Shown piece by piece: positions 20,229 through 28,153 of a stretch of 64,000 bases of DNA. Each line of letters opens with the position of its first letter. The first letter of the stretch is position 1. The notes beneath the pieces were generated by a model. It made no database searches, was not told the DNA's origin, and was given only the letters and a program-made list of their open reading frames with translations. A program made the position numbers and the translations under genes. Origin of the DNA: Streptomyces sp. H27-H1 (lineage in GTDB: Bacteria; Actinomycetota; Actinomycetes; Streptomycetales; Streptomycetaceae); the NCBI RefSeq assembly GCF_026627445.1, contig NZ_JAPNLJ010000032.1, positions 34,219 through 98,218 of the forward strand. Direction: 5' to 3'.

Positions 20229-20255
20229 CAAGGTCGCGCCGGGCAATCGCGCGGG

Positions 20256-21155
20256 ATGAGCGACATACTCCGCGAAGCGGCAGGCCGAGGCGGGCTGCCG
20301 TCCGCCACCCTCACGGCGCGCACCCGCGCCGAGCTGCGGCGTACGGCCATCCGCGTCTGGACCGACAACCTCGCCGACCAGGCCGCCGCCCTCACCTACT
20401 ACTCCGTGCTGGCCCTCCTGCCGGCGCTCGTCATCCCGGTCTCGCTCGTGGGGCTGGCCGGCGCGGCGACGAGGGACCGGCTGATCGCCCAGCTCACCTC
20501 GTACGCGCCGCCCCAGTCGGCGCAGGTGCTGCGCGAGGCGCTCGACGGCCTGGCCGCGGAACAGCCTTCGATGTGGGCCCTGTTGATCAGCGGCGTACTG
20601 AGCGCCCTGTGGTCGGCCTGCAGTTACCTCGCGCTGTTCCGGCGCACCCTGCACGCGATGCACCGGGTGCCGGACACGCGGCGTGCGCTGCGCGCCGCCC
20701 ACATGCTGCTCGTCAATGCCGTGGTGCTGCTGATCCTGCTCGTCGTCGGCGCCGTGGGGCTGGTGGTGTCCGGGCCGACGGCCCGATGGGTGGCACGGAC
20801 GGCGGGCGGGCCCGGCGCCGAGGGCGTGGCGCTCCTGCGCTGGCCCGTGCTCCTGGCGGTCGTCGTCCTGCTGGTCCTGGTGCTCTTCCGTACCGGCCCG
20901 GCGCAGAGCCGGGGCACGCGCCGGGGCCTGCCGGGCGGCGTACTGGCGGCCGTGCTCTGGATGGCCGTCTCAGGGCTCTTCACGCTGTACACGGAGCTGG
21001 ACACCTACGGCCGGCTCTACGGTTCACTGGCCGGCATCGTGGTCTTCGTGATCTGGCTCTGGTTCGCCAACCTGGCGCTGCTCACCGGAGCCCAGTTCAA
21101 TGCCGAACGGGCACGGGCGCAGGAGGCAGAGCCCGAGTCGCGGAAGCCGGCCTGA
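20256..21155 (+). CDS. YihY/BrkB-family inner membrane protein
   Basis: 299 residues from ATG 20256; the frame is open far upstream but conserved sequence starts only here. About six membrane helices; family landmarks include DNLADQAAALTYYSVLALLPAL near the start, ALWSACSYLALFRR in the middle and the C-terminal YGSLAGIVVFVIWLWFANLALLTGAQFNAE. YihY/BrkB proteins were once annotated as ribonuclease BN and are now regarded as transporters or envelope proteins of uncertain role. Divergent from VanZ; its last 59 bases overlap the 3' end of the opposite-strand ATPase gene. Confidence 0.88.
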   Translation: MSDILREAAGRGGLPSATLTARTRAELRRTAIRVWTDNLADQAAALTYYSVLALLPALVIPVSLVGLAGAATRDRLIAQLTSYAPPQSAQVLREALDGLAAEQPSMWALLISGVLSALWSACSYLALFRRTLHAMHRVPDTRRALRAAHMLLVNAVVLLILLVVGAVGLVVSGPTARWVARTAGGPGAEGVALLRWPVLLAVVVLLVLVLFRTGPAQSRGTRRGLPGGVLAAVLWMAVSGLFTLYTELDTYGRLYGSLAGIVVFVIWLWFANLALLTGAQFNAERARAQEAEPESRKPA

Positions 21156-21636
21156 GCACGGGCTCCGGGGCCGGGGCCGTGGCCGTCGGGTCCCGGTGTC
21201 CGACGGCTTCGATCTCCGCCCAGACGACCTTTCCGGGGTCACGGGTGTAGGAGCCCCACCGGTCGGTGAGCAGCCGCACGATGCGCAGGCCGTGGCCACC
21301 GGGGGCTTCCGGCCGGAGTTCGGTCCGGGGGTGCGGCAGTTCGGCCGAGGCGTCGAACACGTCGATGCGCAAGGTCCGCTCGGCGGCTGTCAGGACGAGC
21401 TCCTGACAGCCGTTCGCGTACGCGGCCGCGTTGTTCACCAGCTCGGACACGACGAGCAGGGCGTCGGCGGCGCTCTCGTAGCGGTCCCATCCCCACTCCC
21501 GCAGGGTCCGGCGGGTGAAGGCGCGGCCCTCGGCAGCAGGGCCGCGCACACCGCCCAGGGGCAGTCGGCGGCTCTGCCCCGTGACCGGCACTCCCGCACC
21601 GCGAGGGTCGACGGTGGATTCTGCGGTCATGTTCAC
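21097..21636 (-). CDS. RsbW-like ATP-binding regulatory protein (third copy in window)
   Basis: 179 residues from GTG 21636 (GAGG five bases upstream; an ATG two codons later is the alternative). HATPase_c_2 core: AFTRRTLREWGWDRYESAAD, N-box VVSELVNNAAAYANG, IDVFDAS, PGGHGLRIVRLLTDRWG and VVWAEIEAV. The last ~30 residues are Ala/Pro-rich and encoded where the gene overlaps the YihY gene tail to tail (21097-21155), so they may be a recent extension. It closely resembles the ATPase at 10777-11208. Expected role: serine kinase/anti-sigma factor for a STAS protein; no STAS or sigma gene is adjacent, so its partner is elsewhere. Confidence 0.85.
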   Translation of the reverse strand: MNMTAESTVDPRGAGVPVTGQSRRLPLGGVRGPAAEGRAFTRRTLREWGWDRYESAADALLVVSELVNNAAAYANGCQELVLTAAERTLRIDVFDASAELPHPRTELRPEAPGGHGLRIVRLLTDRWGSYTRDPGKVVWAEIEAVGHRDPTATAPAPEPVLRPASATRALPPAPVPVRH

Positions 21637-21982
21637 TGTGGCCTCACCCCGGCTGTCGGCTCTGTGGCGGCTGGATCTCCCCCGCACCCTCACCCGTTGG
21701 CGCCTCAGGCGCGGGAACGAGCGGTGAGGAGGGATGGGAAGCATGTCGACCTGCATCCCGGTGCCTGCCCGGTGGTCTTCGCTTCCCCTGGCGCGGCTGC
21801 CCTGGTGGACACGGCGCAAACTCCTCCCTCCGGCGTCCGCGCCGCGCGGCGGGTGAATGAAGCAACGAAGCCAGGGCAGGCGAGTTTTGGCGGGGCGCGC
21901 ACAGCGTCGCGTACGACATCGAAAGAGAGGGACGGCAGGCGCTGCCTCGCCGCCCCCTGTCTGGCGAAGGAGTTGTTTTCGC

Positions 21983-22348
21983 GTGACTGAGCATGTGTGG
22001 GGCTACAGGTCCACCTCCGGCCACCTGACCGGTACCGATCTGACCGGGTACGAGGTCGAGGCGACCGACGGCAACATCGGCAAGGTCGACAAGCACTCCG
22101 ACGAGGCCGGTGATGCCTATCTGGTCGTGGACACCGGGGTCTGGATCTTCGGCAAGGAGGTGCTGCTGCCGGCGAGCACCGTGATCATCATCGACGTCGA
22201 CCGGAAGAAGATCTACGTCGACGGCACCAAGGAGCAGATCAAGAACGCTCCGGAGTTCCACCGCGAGAAGCACCTCGACGACGTCGGATACCGCGAGGAG
22301 ATCGGAACCTACTACTCCGTCGGTGGTTTCGGCGGCCGCATCATCTGA
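21983..22348 (+). CDS. PRC-barrel domain protein
   Basis: 121 residues from GTG 21983 (AAGGAG about 10 bases upstream). It contains one PRC-barrel: DLTGYEVEATDGNIGKVDKH, then AYLVVDTGVWIFGKEVLLPA and VIIIDVDRKKIYVDGTKEQI. The PRC-barrel is a small beta-barrel used in photosynthetic reaction centre H subunit and RimM; single-domain versions like this are frequent in actinobacteria near stress genes, with no proven function. No signal peptide or membrane helix, so cytoplasmic. Followed by a very strong terminator hairpin, suggesting a high-level single-gene transcript. Confidence 0.85.
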   Translation: MTEHVWGYRSTSGHLTGTDLTGYEVEATDGNIGKVDKHSDEAGDAYLVVDTGVWIFGKEVLLPASTVIIIDVDRKKIYVDGTKEQIKNAPEFHREKHLDDVGYREEIGTYYSVGGFGGRII

Positions 22349-22366
22349 ACCATCCGACCGGATGTG

Positions 22367-22399
22367 ACCGGGCCCGGGCTCATCGAGCCCGGGCCCGGT
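22367..22399 (+). terminator. Strong terminator after PRC-barrel gene
   Basis: ACCGGGCCCGGGCT (22367-22380) and AGCCCGGGCCCGGT (22386-22399) form a perfect 14-bp stem with a 5-base loop, 18 bases after the stop codon and followed by TTCGT. Confidence 0.9.
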
Positions 22400-22601
22400 T
22401 TCGTGTCGTCACCGTGCCGCTCCGCGGCCGCAGGAGCGGGGGGACCGGGGAGTGCGCGCCACGGCGAAGGAGTCTGGGCCATCCGGAGCAACGGGGGCGT
22501 GTTCCCTTCGGGTCGCCGTCCGGGCGGTGGATAGTCGGCCGGGTGGGCGGCCGCACGGGCTACCGGCCCCGCGCCCAGGTGACACAGGGAGAGTGGATCC
22601 G

Positions 22602-22946
22602 ATGGTGAAGAAGGCATTGCTGACGTACGCCTTGGCGGCCGGAGTACTGATCGGGCCGCTGAGCACGGCCGGTTGGGCGGCCGAGGGCCTCATCGGCGGG
22701 CACGCGAAGGACAGGTCCGGCCCCGTGGGCGTGGTCGAGACCCGCGCGCCCCTGAACGTCCGCGAGAAGCCGACCATGTACTCGGACGTGGTGAAGAAGC
22801 TGCACCCGCACGAGCGGGTGCTCCTCGTGTGCCAGAAGCGCGGAGGCTGGGTGGACGGCAATCCGGTCTGGTACCGCCTGCACGGCTCGAAGGGCTGGGT
22901 CTCGGCCCGCTACGTCCACAACCTCCAGCCGGTCCGCCCCTGCTGA
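22602..22946 (+). CDS. Secreted SH3-like domain protein
   Basis: 114 residues from ATG 22602, GGGAGAG about 8 bases upstream. A Sec signal peptide (VKKALLTYALAAGVLIGPL, likely cut after STAGWA) is followed by a bacterial SH3b-type domain (about 45-110): PLNVREKPTMYSDVVKKL, RVLLVCQKRGGWVDGNPVWYRL and GWVSARYVHNL. SH3b domains bind peptidoglycan or peptides, so the product is probably exported and cell-wall associated. Two cysteines (one mid-domain, one at the very C-terminus) could form a disulfide outside the cell. No enzymatic domain is attached. Confidence 0.82.
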   Translation: MVKKALLTYALAAGVLIGPLSTAGWAAEGLIGGHAKDRSGPVGVVETRAPLNVREKPTMYSDVVKKLHPHERVLLVCQKRGGWVDGNPVWYRLHGSKGWVSARYVHNLQPVRPC

Positions 22947-22979
22947 AGCACTCCCTGCCGAGAGCACGAAGCCGGGCAC

Positions 22980-23001
22980 GGCCCCCAAGGACTTGGTGGC
23001 C
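22980..23001 (+). terminator. Hairpin after SH3-domain gene
   Basis: GGCCCCCAAG (22980-22989) pairs with CTTGGTGGCC (22992-23001) with one mismatch. It lies 34 bases after the stop codon and about 50 bases before the end of the opposing wbl gene. Confidence 0.5.
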
Positions 23002-23050
23002 GCGCCCGTTCCTGTTCCCGCCTGGAGCGTTCCTTCACCGGCGGTGTGGT

Positions 23051-23356
23051 TCAAGCGGTGGAGGGCAGAGCGGCCCTCTTGGCACCCGCGGTATCCAGCC
23101 GGCGCCTTTCGTGCTCGGTGAGCCCGCCCCAGATCCCGAACGGCTCCACCACCTCCAGCGCGTGCCGCAGGCAGTCCCGCTGCACCGGGCACAGCGCGCA
23201 CACCTCTTTCGCCGCCGTGTCCCGCGCCTCACGGTCCGGCCCCTGCTCGCCCGTGGGGTGGAAGAAGAGGCGCGAGCCCAGTTCCCGGCAGGCGGCATCC
23301 TCCTGCCACAGCCAGTGGTACTCGGCGCGGCCGGGCAGACGGGACACATTTCCCAC
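23051..23356 (-). CDS. WhiB-like (Wbl) iron-sulfur transcription factor
   Basis: 101 residues from GTG 23356 with GGAGG seven bases upstream. The four cluster cysteines are Cys23 (DAACRE), Cys53, Cys56 and Cys62 (CALCPVQRDC), binding a 4Fe-4S cluster. The following GIWGG turn and basic tail (RRRLDTAGAKRAA) are typical of Wbl proteins, which act by contacting the principal sigma factor at target promoters. Wbl proteins are confined to actinobacteria and phages and regulate development, redox response and drug resistance. It does not look like WhiB, WhiD, WblA or WblC as I know them, so no symbol is given. Single-gene unit. Confidence 0.88.
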   Translation of the reverse strand: MGNVSRLPGRAEYHWLWQEDAACRELGSRLFFHPTGEQGPDREARDTAAKEVCALCPVQRDCLRHALEVVEPFGIWGGLTEHERRRLDTAGAKRAALPSTA

Positions 23357-23439
23357 CTCGGAACCTCCATCGCAGACGGCCCCCGATCGGGCCGGATTCG
23401 AAAGCGTGATCCCTTAGCGTCTGGCCCGGAGTTCTCGGT

Positions 23440-23823
23440 TCAAACAGTCGGATCCCGTCGTGCACGCCGGCTGCGCCTGGCGAGCAGGGCCGCGGTCAGC
23501 ACTCCGGAGGCCGTGATCAGCACGGTTCGGTTGCTCCGCGCCATGGTCGCGGCCCGAACGGCCCGGACCCGTGCGGAATCGAGCTTCTTGTCCTTCGTGA
23601 GGCGGCCGGCGTGCGATGTGGCCGCCTTCTTCAGCCGCCCGGCGGTCCGCACGACCCGCCCCTTGGCGAAGACGCCCTTCTCATGGACCCGCGCCGACCG
23701 GCCGGTCTTGGAGACGAACGCCTCGACCGTCCGTCCGAGTTCCCTTCCGGTCCGGACGGCCTGTCGTCGCAGCGCCCGCGCGCTGGGGACGGACTTGCTT
23801 CCCGGTAGTCCGGTCATCGTCAT
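23440..23823 (-). CDS. Small basic protein with C-terminal hydrophobic segment
   Basis: 127 residues, ATG 23823 preceded by GAGGGA. The first ~90 residues are Lys/Arg-rich and contain no acidic clusters (RQAVRTGRELGRTVEAFVSKT; GRLKKAATSHAGRLTKDKK). Near the end is a short hydrophobic run (VLITASGVLTAALLA) before RRSRRARR. No family recognised. Composition suggests a nucleic-acid or membrane-surface binding protein anchored weakly to the membrane, but that is a guess. Codon use and ribosome-binding site support a real gene. Confidence 0.65.
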   Translation of the reverse strand: MTMTGLPGSKSVPSARALRRQAVRTGRELGRTVEAFVSKTGRSARVHEKGVFAKGRVVRTAGRLKKAATSHAGRLTKDKKLDSARVRAVRAATMARSNRTVLITASGVLTAALLARRSRRARRDPTV

Positions 23824-23965
23824 CGGGGTTCCCTCTCCTTCGATTCCTCCGCCTACCCGCGGGCCGGATGTCGTTCGCCCCGCGACGTCTGGTCAACTGG
23901 CGTGCCGCGCGGACACCCGGAAACGGGCCGACGGCACGCTGTCTGCAGCTGCCGGGTCATGGGGC

Positions 23966-23989
23966 CGCCCGCCCCGAACGGGGCGGGCG
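23966..23989 (-). terminator. Terminator after the 51-residue membrane protein gene
   Basis: CGCCCGCCCC (23966-23975) pairs perfectly with GGGGCGGGCG (23980-23989) around a GAAC loop, 13 bases beyond the stop codon on the minus strand. Confidence 0.8.
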
Positions 23990-24002
23990 ACGAAAGGCCC
24001 GG

Positions 24003-24158
24003 TCAGTAGTAGTGACGTCGGCCGCCGACCGCGTGCCCGACCGAACCCATGATCCACAGCACGGCCCCCACCACGAGCAGGATGACTCCGATGGTCCACA
24101 GGATGGAGATTCCCGTCAGGAACCCGATGACCAGGAGAATGATTCCGGCGAAAAGCAT
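24003..24158 (-). CDS. 51-residue hydrophobic membrane protein (DUF6131-like)
   Basis: A 51-codon ORF from ATG 24158 with GAGGAC 6 bases upstream. It encodes two adjoining hydrophobic helices, MLFAGIILLVIGFL and ISILWTIGVILLVVGAVLWIM, then a polar tail with GHAVGGRRHYY. Short proteins of this design (annotated as DUF6131 in actinobacteria) are abundant in Streptomyces and resemble small stress-linked membrane proteins. Bounded by a clear terminator downstream and a perfect hairpin upstream. No function known. Confidence 0.8.
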   Translation of the reverse strand: MLFAGIILLVIGFLTGISILWTIGVILLVVGAVLWIMGSVGHAVGGRRHYY

Positions 24159-24187
24159 GATGTCCTCACTCACTCGTCGGGAATGCC

Positions 24188-24207
24188 GCGGAGCCGGGTG
24201 GCTCCGC
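24188..24207 (-). promoter_or_regulatory. Hairpin upstream of the 51-residue protein gene
   Basis: GCGGAGCC (24188-24195) and GGCTCCGC (24200-24207) form a perfect 8-bp stem with a 4-base loop, 29 bases before the ATG. It may be a leader hairpin, or a terminator for the GNAT gene ending at 24401. Between here and 24400 the sequence is G-rich (repeated GCGGGGACGGGGG) with no gene seen. Confidence 0.5.
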
Positions 24208-24400
24208 AGCGGTGCCTAGGCTCGCGTCTACCCTCGGGCTCCGCTGTTATCTGTGCCGGGTCGCGTCTTCTGCGCGCGGCCTGCCGGAGCGGTGGGGCGG
24301 GGACGGGGGCGAGGCGGGGACGGGGGTGAGGTCGTGGGGCGGTGACGTCGGTCCGACGGTGACGGGGCCCGGCGGTAACGGGGCCCAACGGTGGGGCTGC

Positions 24401-24898
24401 TCAGCCCGACAGGTCGAGCTCGTAGACCTGCCCGATCAGATCGGCGCCGAAGCTGTGGTGCGGCTCCTCCTCCACGAGCCGGAAGCCGGCGGCCAGGTAG
24501 ATCCCGCGCGCGGCCACCAGGGTGTCGTTCGTCCACAGCCGGATCCGCTCGTACCCCGCTTCGCGGGCGAAGTCCACGCACCGGTCCACCAGACGGGCAC
24601 CCAGCCGGTGGCCTCGTGCGGCGGGGTCCACGAGCAGGATCCGGAGTTTGGCGGCGCCCTCCTCACCGGCCACGCAGAACACGCTGCCGACCCGGCGGCC
24701 GTCGAGTTCCGCGATCCAGGCCGCTTCGCGGGACGGGTCACTGCCGGCCGCGTAGTCCGCGACGATCCGCGCGACCAGGGCCTCGAAGCCGGTGTCCCAG
24801 CCGAACTCCTTCGCGTACTGCTCGCCGTGGGCCATCACCACCCAGCCGAGGTCACCCGGCTCCCCCAGCGACCGGATCACCGCGCGCGCCTCGCTCAT
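24401..24898 (-). CDS. GNAT-family N-acetyltransferase
   Basis: 165 residues from ATG 24898 (AGGAGAGAAGGG upstream). The acetyl-CoA site is in LRILLVDPAARGHRLGARLV (motif A, R/Q-x-x-G-x-G/A as RGHRLG), followed by AREAGYERIRLWTNDTLVAARGIYLAAGF (motif B). The N-terminal stretch, LGEPGDLGWVVMAHGEQYAKEFGWD, is the version seen after a MarR domain in MarR-GNAT fusions, but no DNA-binding domain is present here. The substrate is unknown. It is divergent from the TetR-SRPBCC gene, with a perfect 20-bp palindrome between, so it is probably repressed by that protein. Confidence 0.86.
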   Translation of the reverse strand: MSEARAVIRSLGEPGDLGWVVMAHGEQYAKEFGWDTGFEALVARIVADYAAGSDPSREAAWIAELDGRRVGSVFCVAGEEGAAKLRILLVDPAARGHRLGARLVDRCVDFAREAGYERIRLWTNDTLVAARGIYLAAGFRLVEEEPHHSFGADLIGQVYELDLSG

Positions 24899-24927
24899 GG
24901 GGACCCTTCTCTCCTTGATCTACACCA

Positions 24928-24957
24928 ACTGAAACGACTGTTTCAGTAAAGCATAAT
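24928..24957 (+). promoter_or_regulatory. 20-bp operator palindrome and overlapping promoter of TetR-SRPBCC gene
   Basis: ACTGAAAC (24928-24935) and GTTTCAGT (24940-24947) form a perfect palindrome with a 4-base centre, between divergent genes. CATAAT (24952-24957) is a good -10 element for the rightward gene, and its +1 would fall at or next to the GTG start (24964), predicting a leaderless mRNA. The palindrome covers the expected -35, so binding would repress. Confidence 0.75.
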
Positions 24958-24963
24958 GTCCGG

Positions 24964-26070
24964 GTGACCCCTCCTGCCCGAGACGACTCCGCCCGCGCCG
25001 ACTCCGCCCGTAAGCACCAGCTACTGGAGCTGGCCTACGCCCACGTGCTCGACCACGGGCTGGCCGACATGTCCCTGCGGCCCCTCGCCGAGGCGATCGG
25101 CAGCAGCCCACGCGTCCTGCTCTTCCTGTTCGGCAGCAAGGACGCCCTGGTGCAGGCGCTGCTCGCGCGTGCCCGGCAGGACGAGACGGGGATGCTCGAA
25201 GCGGTGCACCGGGCCCGGCCGGAGCACGGCCTCGCCCGGACGGGCGAGCTGGTGTGGAGCTGGCTGGCCGACCCGGGGCACCGCAAGGTCCTCATGCTCT
25301 GGGTCGAGGGCTACGCCCGCTCGCTCACCGGCGGCGCGGGCCCGTGGGCGGGCTTCGCGGAGCGGACGATCGCCGACTGGCTCGAGCTTTTCGCCACCGC
25401 CCAGCCGGCGGCCCGCCGCGACACCCCCGGGGGGCTCGCCGAGCGCACCCTGCTGCTCTCGGTCCTGCGCGGGGCGCTGCTGGACCTCCTGGCGAGCCGC
25501 GACGAGCAGCGGACCACCGCGGCCGTGACGGCCCACCTGCGCACCCTCGAGTCCCCCGCCGCCGACGCGCCGGCAGACCGGGGCCGGCCCCGGAAGCGGG
25601 CCACGGGCAGGACCGACCGGGTCGGCCGGGTGATCGCGGCACCGCCGGCGGCCGTCTACGCCGCCCTCCTCGACCGCGAGTCGCTCGAAGCCTGGCTCCC
25701 GCCGGACGGGATGCACGGGCGGATCGAGCACTGGGATCCCCGGCCCGGCGGCGGGTTCCGGATGGTCCTCACCCACCTCGACCCCACCGACAGCCCCGGC
25801 AAGTCCTCGGACGCGACCGATGTCGTCGACGTCCGGTTCACCGGCCTCACGCCGCCGGAACGCGTGGTGCAGGAGGCCGTGTTCGAGTCCGACGACCCGG
25901 CGTACGCCGGCACCATGACGATGACCTGGCACCTCGCCGCCTCCGGTGACGGGACCGAGGTGACGGTCGCCGCCACGAACGTACCGGTCGGCATCGACCG
26001 AGCGGACCACGAGGCCGGCATCGCCTCCTCGCTGGCCCACCTGGCGTCATACGTGGAGGGGGCCGGATGA
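24964..26070 (+). CDS. TetR-type regulator fused to an SRPBCC ligand-binding domain
   Basis: 368 residues. Residues 1-195 form a TetR repressor: helix-turn-helix MSLRPLAEAIGSSPRVLLFLFGSKDALV, then an all-helical domain. After a basic linker (RPRKRATGRTDRVGRV) residues about 215-365 form an AHSA1/SRPBCC fold: VIAAPPAAVYAALLDRESLEAWLPP, GGGFRMVLTH, and GIASSLAHLASYV as the last helix. TetR proteins normally sense ligands in their own helical domain, so a second ligand-binding fold is unusual. GTG 24964 is the only sensible start and has no ribosome-binding site; a -10 at 24952-24957 predicts leaderless translation. Divergent from a GNAT gene and probably autoregulated through the palindrome at 24928-24947. 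Confidence 0.85.
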   Translation: MTPPARDDSARADSARKHQLLELAYAHVLDHGLADMSLRPLAEAIGSSPRVLLFLFGSKDALVQALLARARQDETGMLEAVHRARPEHGLARTGELVWSWLADPGHRKVLMLWVEGYARSLTGGAGPWAGFAERTIADWLELFATAQPAARRDTPGGLAERTLLLSVLRGALLDLLASRDEQRTTAAVTAHLRTLESPAADAPADRGRPRKRATGRTDRVGRVIAAPPAAVYAALLDRESLEAWLPPDGMHGRIEHWDPRPGGGFRMVLTHLDPTDSPGKSSDATDVVDVRFTGLTPPERVVQEAVFESDDPAYAGTMTMTWHLAASGDGTEVTVAATNVPVGIDRADHEAGIASSLAHLASYVEGAG

Positions 26071-26079
26071 GTGCTCGCG

Positions 26080-27543
26080 CTACGTGCTCACCGAGGTGGG
26101 TGCCGTTTCGGTCGCGGGGCCCGACTGGTCCCGCAGTTCGAGCCGCCCCGTCCTGAGGGCGGGGATCAGGGCGGCGACCGCCGCGGACAGCAGGGCGAAG
26201 CCTCCGCCCATCAGCAGGCCGGTGCGGAAGCCGGACTCGGATGTCAGCGTGACGCCTCCGACCGTGGTGGTCATCCGGGCCAGGACGACACCGACGACGG
26301 CGGCGCCGACAGAGGTGCCCAGGGAGCGCATGAGGGCGTTGAACCCGTTGGCGGCGCCGGTCTCGGCGAGGGGTACCGCGCTCATGACCAGAGCGGGCAT
26401 GGCCCCGTAGGCGAGGGCGACACCGCTGTTGATGACCATGACGGCGGCCATCAGCCCGACGGCCGATCCGGCGAGCAGCAGCGCGACGCCGTAGCCCGCG
26501 GCCAGGACGAGCGCTCCACAGACCAGGGTCACCTTCGGGCCCCGGGCGTTGGTGAGCTTGCCGCCCAGAGGGGATACGACCATCATCATCAGCCCGCCCG
26601 GGAGCATCCACAGGCCGGCCGCCAGCATGGACTGGCCCAGGCCGTAGCCGGTGGCCGCGGGGAACTGCAGCAGCTGCGGGACGACCAGCATGCCGGCGTA
26701 CATGCCGAAGCCGATGGAGACCGAGGCGAGGTTGGTCAGCAGGACGCGCGGGCGGACCGTGGTGCGCAGGTCGACCAACGGGTCGGTGGTGCGCCATTCG
26801 AACCACCCCCAGGCAGCCAGTACCACGACGGCGGCCGCGATCAGGCCGAGGGTGGTGGCCGATCCCCAGCCCCAGTCGGCGCCCTTGGACACGAACAGCA
26901 GCAGGCACACCAGACCCGCCGCGAGGCCCACCGCACCGACCACGTCGAAGCGTTGACCCTTGGCGGCGGCCGGAACGTCCGGAACGAACGCCACGACCAT
27001 GACGGCGACGCAGACGGCGAGCGCCGCGGACCCCCAGAACAGGAAGCGCCAACTCGCGTACTGGGCGACGGCCGCGGACAACGGGAGGCCGATGCCGCCG
27101 CCGATGCCCATGGAGGCACTCACGAGGGCGATGGAGGAAGTGAGCTTCTCGGCGGGGAGGATGTCGCGGAGCAGGGCGATGCCCAGGGGGATCATGCCCA
27201 TGCCGACCCCTTGCAGGCCACGCCCGACGATCATCGGGATGACCCCGTCCGACAGGGCGCACACCACCGATCCGAGGATCAGCGGTATGCAGCAGGCCAG
27301 CAGCATGCGGCGCTTGCCGAGCATGTCACCCAGGCGCCCGCTGATCGGTACGGACACGCCTGCGACCAGGAGCGTGGCGGTGACGACCCAGGCGGCGTTG
27401 GAGTGGGAGGTGTGGAGGATGCTCGGCAGGTCGGCCAGCAGCGGTGTGACCAGCGTCTGCATGACGGCTGCTGCGATGCCCGCGAGTGCGAGTGTCGCGA
27501 TGACCCTGCCGGTACGGGTGGCGGCCGTGGGCGGCTGTTGCAT
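26080..27543 (-). CDS. MFS drug exporter (DHA2/EmrB type)
   Basis: 487 residues and about 14 predicted helices, the DHA2 layout. Motif A-like GRLGDMLGKRRML follows helix 2, the motif C-like region is SASMGIGGGIGLPLSAAVAQYASWRFLFW, and the R at VGRGLQGVGMG is conserved. Such proteins export hydrophobic drugs by proton antiport. ATG 27543 has AGGA seven bases upstream, but an IS5-family element begins only 9-12 bases before the ATG, so the original promoter has been moved 1.07 kb away. Beyond the IS lies a TetR-type gene that was probably its divergent repressor. Confidence 0.88.
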   Translation of the reverse strand: MQQPPTAATRTGRVIATLALAGIAAAVMQTLVTPLLADLPSILHTSHSNAAWVVTATLLVAGVSVPISGRLGDMLGKRRMLLACCIPLILGSVVCALSDGVIPMIVGRGLQGVGMGMIPLGIALLRDILPAEKLTSSIALVSASMGIGGGIGLPLSAAVAQYASWRFLFWGSAALAVCVAVMVVAFVPDVPAAAKGQRFDVVGAVGLAAGLVCLLLFVSKGADWGWGSATTLGLIAAAVVVLAAWGWFEWRTTDPLVDLRTTVRPRVLLTNLASVSIGFGMYAGMLVVPQLLQFPAATGYGLGQSMLAAGLWMLPGGLMMMVVSPLGGKLTNARGPKVTLVCGALVLAAGYGVALLLAGSAVGLMAAVMVINSGVALAYGAMPALVMSAVPLAETGAANGFNALMRSLGTSVGAAVVGVVLARMTTTVGGVTLTSESGFRTGLLMGGGFALLSAAVAALIPALRTGRLELRDQSGPATETAPTSVST

Positions 27544-27574
27544 GAAGAGTCCTAGGGCCTGTGTGATGTCGTGA

Positions 27575-28153
27575 TCAGTCGGGGGTCTTCAGGAGGTCGT
27601 CGATCCAGATCATTGCGGCACGGAGATGGACGCCGGCGAGGTAGCTCTCGGGTGATTTGTCGTAGCGAGTGGCGATGCCTCGCCAGGCCTTGAGCTTGTT
27701 GATCAGGCGCTCGACGGTGTTCCGCTCTTTGTAGAGGTCTGCGTCGTAGCTGACGGGTCGGCCGCCTCGGGCGCCCTTCTTCCTCCGGTTGGCGGCTTGG
27801 TCCCTCTTCTCTGGGATGACCGCCTTGATGTTGCGTTTGCGCAGGTAGGTGCGGTTGCCGCGGGATGAGTAGGCCTTGTCCGCGGCGACCGCGCCGGGCC
27901 TGCTGCGAGGACGACCGACAGGCAAGCGGACTCGAACGCGCTTGAGCGCGGGGATGAACTGCGGGCTGTCCCCGGCCTGCCCAACGGTCAGGACCAGTGC
28001 GAGTGGGCGGCATCTGCGGTCCGCGGCGAGGTGGAGTTTGCTGGTCAGCCCGCCCCTGGATCTGCCGAGCAGGGCTTCCTTCAGGCGGAGCTTGTGCCTG
28101 CGCCGGACGCGCCGGCGCTCGGCCTGTCCGTTCTGTCCCTCCGGTCCGCCCCT
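27575..28153 (-). CDS. IS5-family transposase, orfB part (-1 frame)
   Basis: Open in the -1 frame from the slippage site to TGA 27575-27577, which lies inside the left inverted repeat. It carries LGRSRGGLTSKLHLAADRRC, the second catalytic Asp in VAADKAYSSRGNR and the Glu region with NTVERLINKLKAWRGIATRYDK, i.e. the DDE catalytic residues two and three. It has no convincing start of its own; an ATG-like ORF at 27925 is an artefact of a CTG codon. It is expressed as a fusion with orfA. Confidence 0.85.
   Translation of the reverse strand, partial: RGGPEGQNGQAERRRVRRRHKLRLKEALLGRSRGGLTSKLHLAADRRCRPLALVLTVGQAGDSPQFIPALKRVRVRLPVGRPRSRPGAVAADKAYSSRGNRTYLRKRNIKAVIPEKRDQAANRRKKGARGGRPVSYDADLYKERNTVERLINKLKAWRGIATRYDKSPESYLAGVHLRAAMIWIDDLLKTPD

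Noticed and set aside
19158..20255. N-terminal extension of the YihY protein
   Set aside because: Arg/Gly/Pro-rich and overlapping VanZ on the other strand; conserved sequence starts at ATG 20256.
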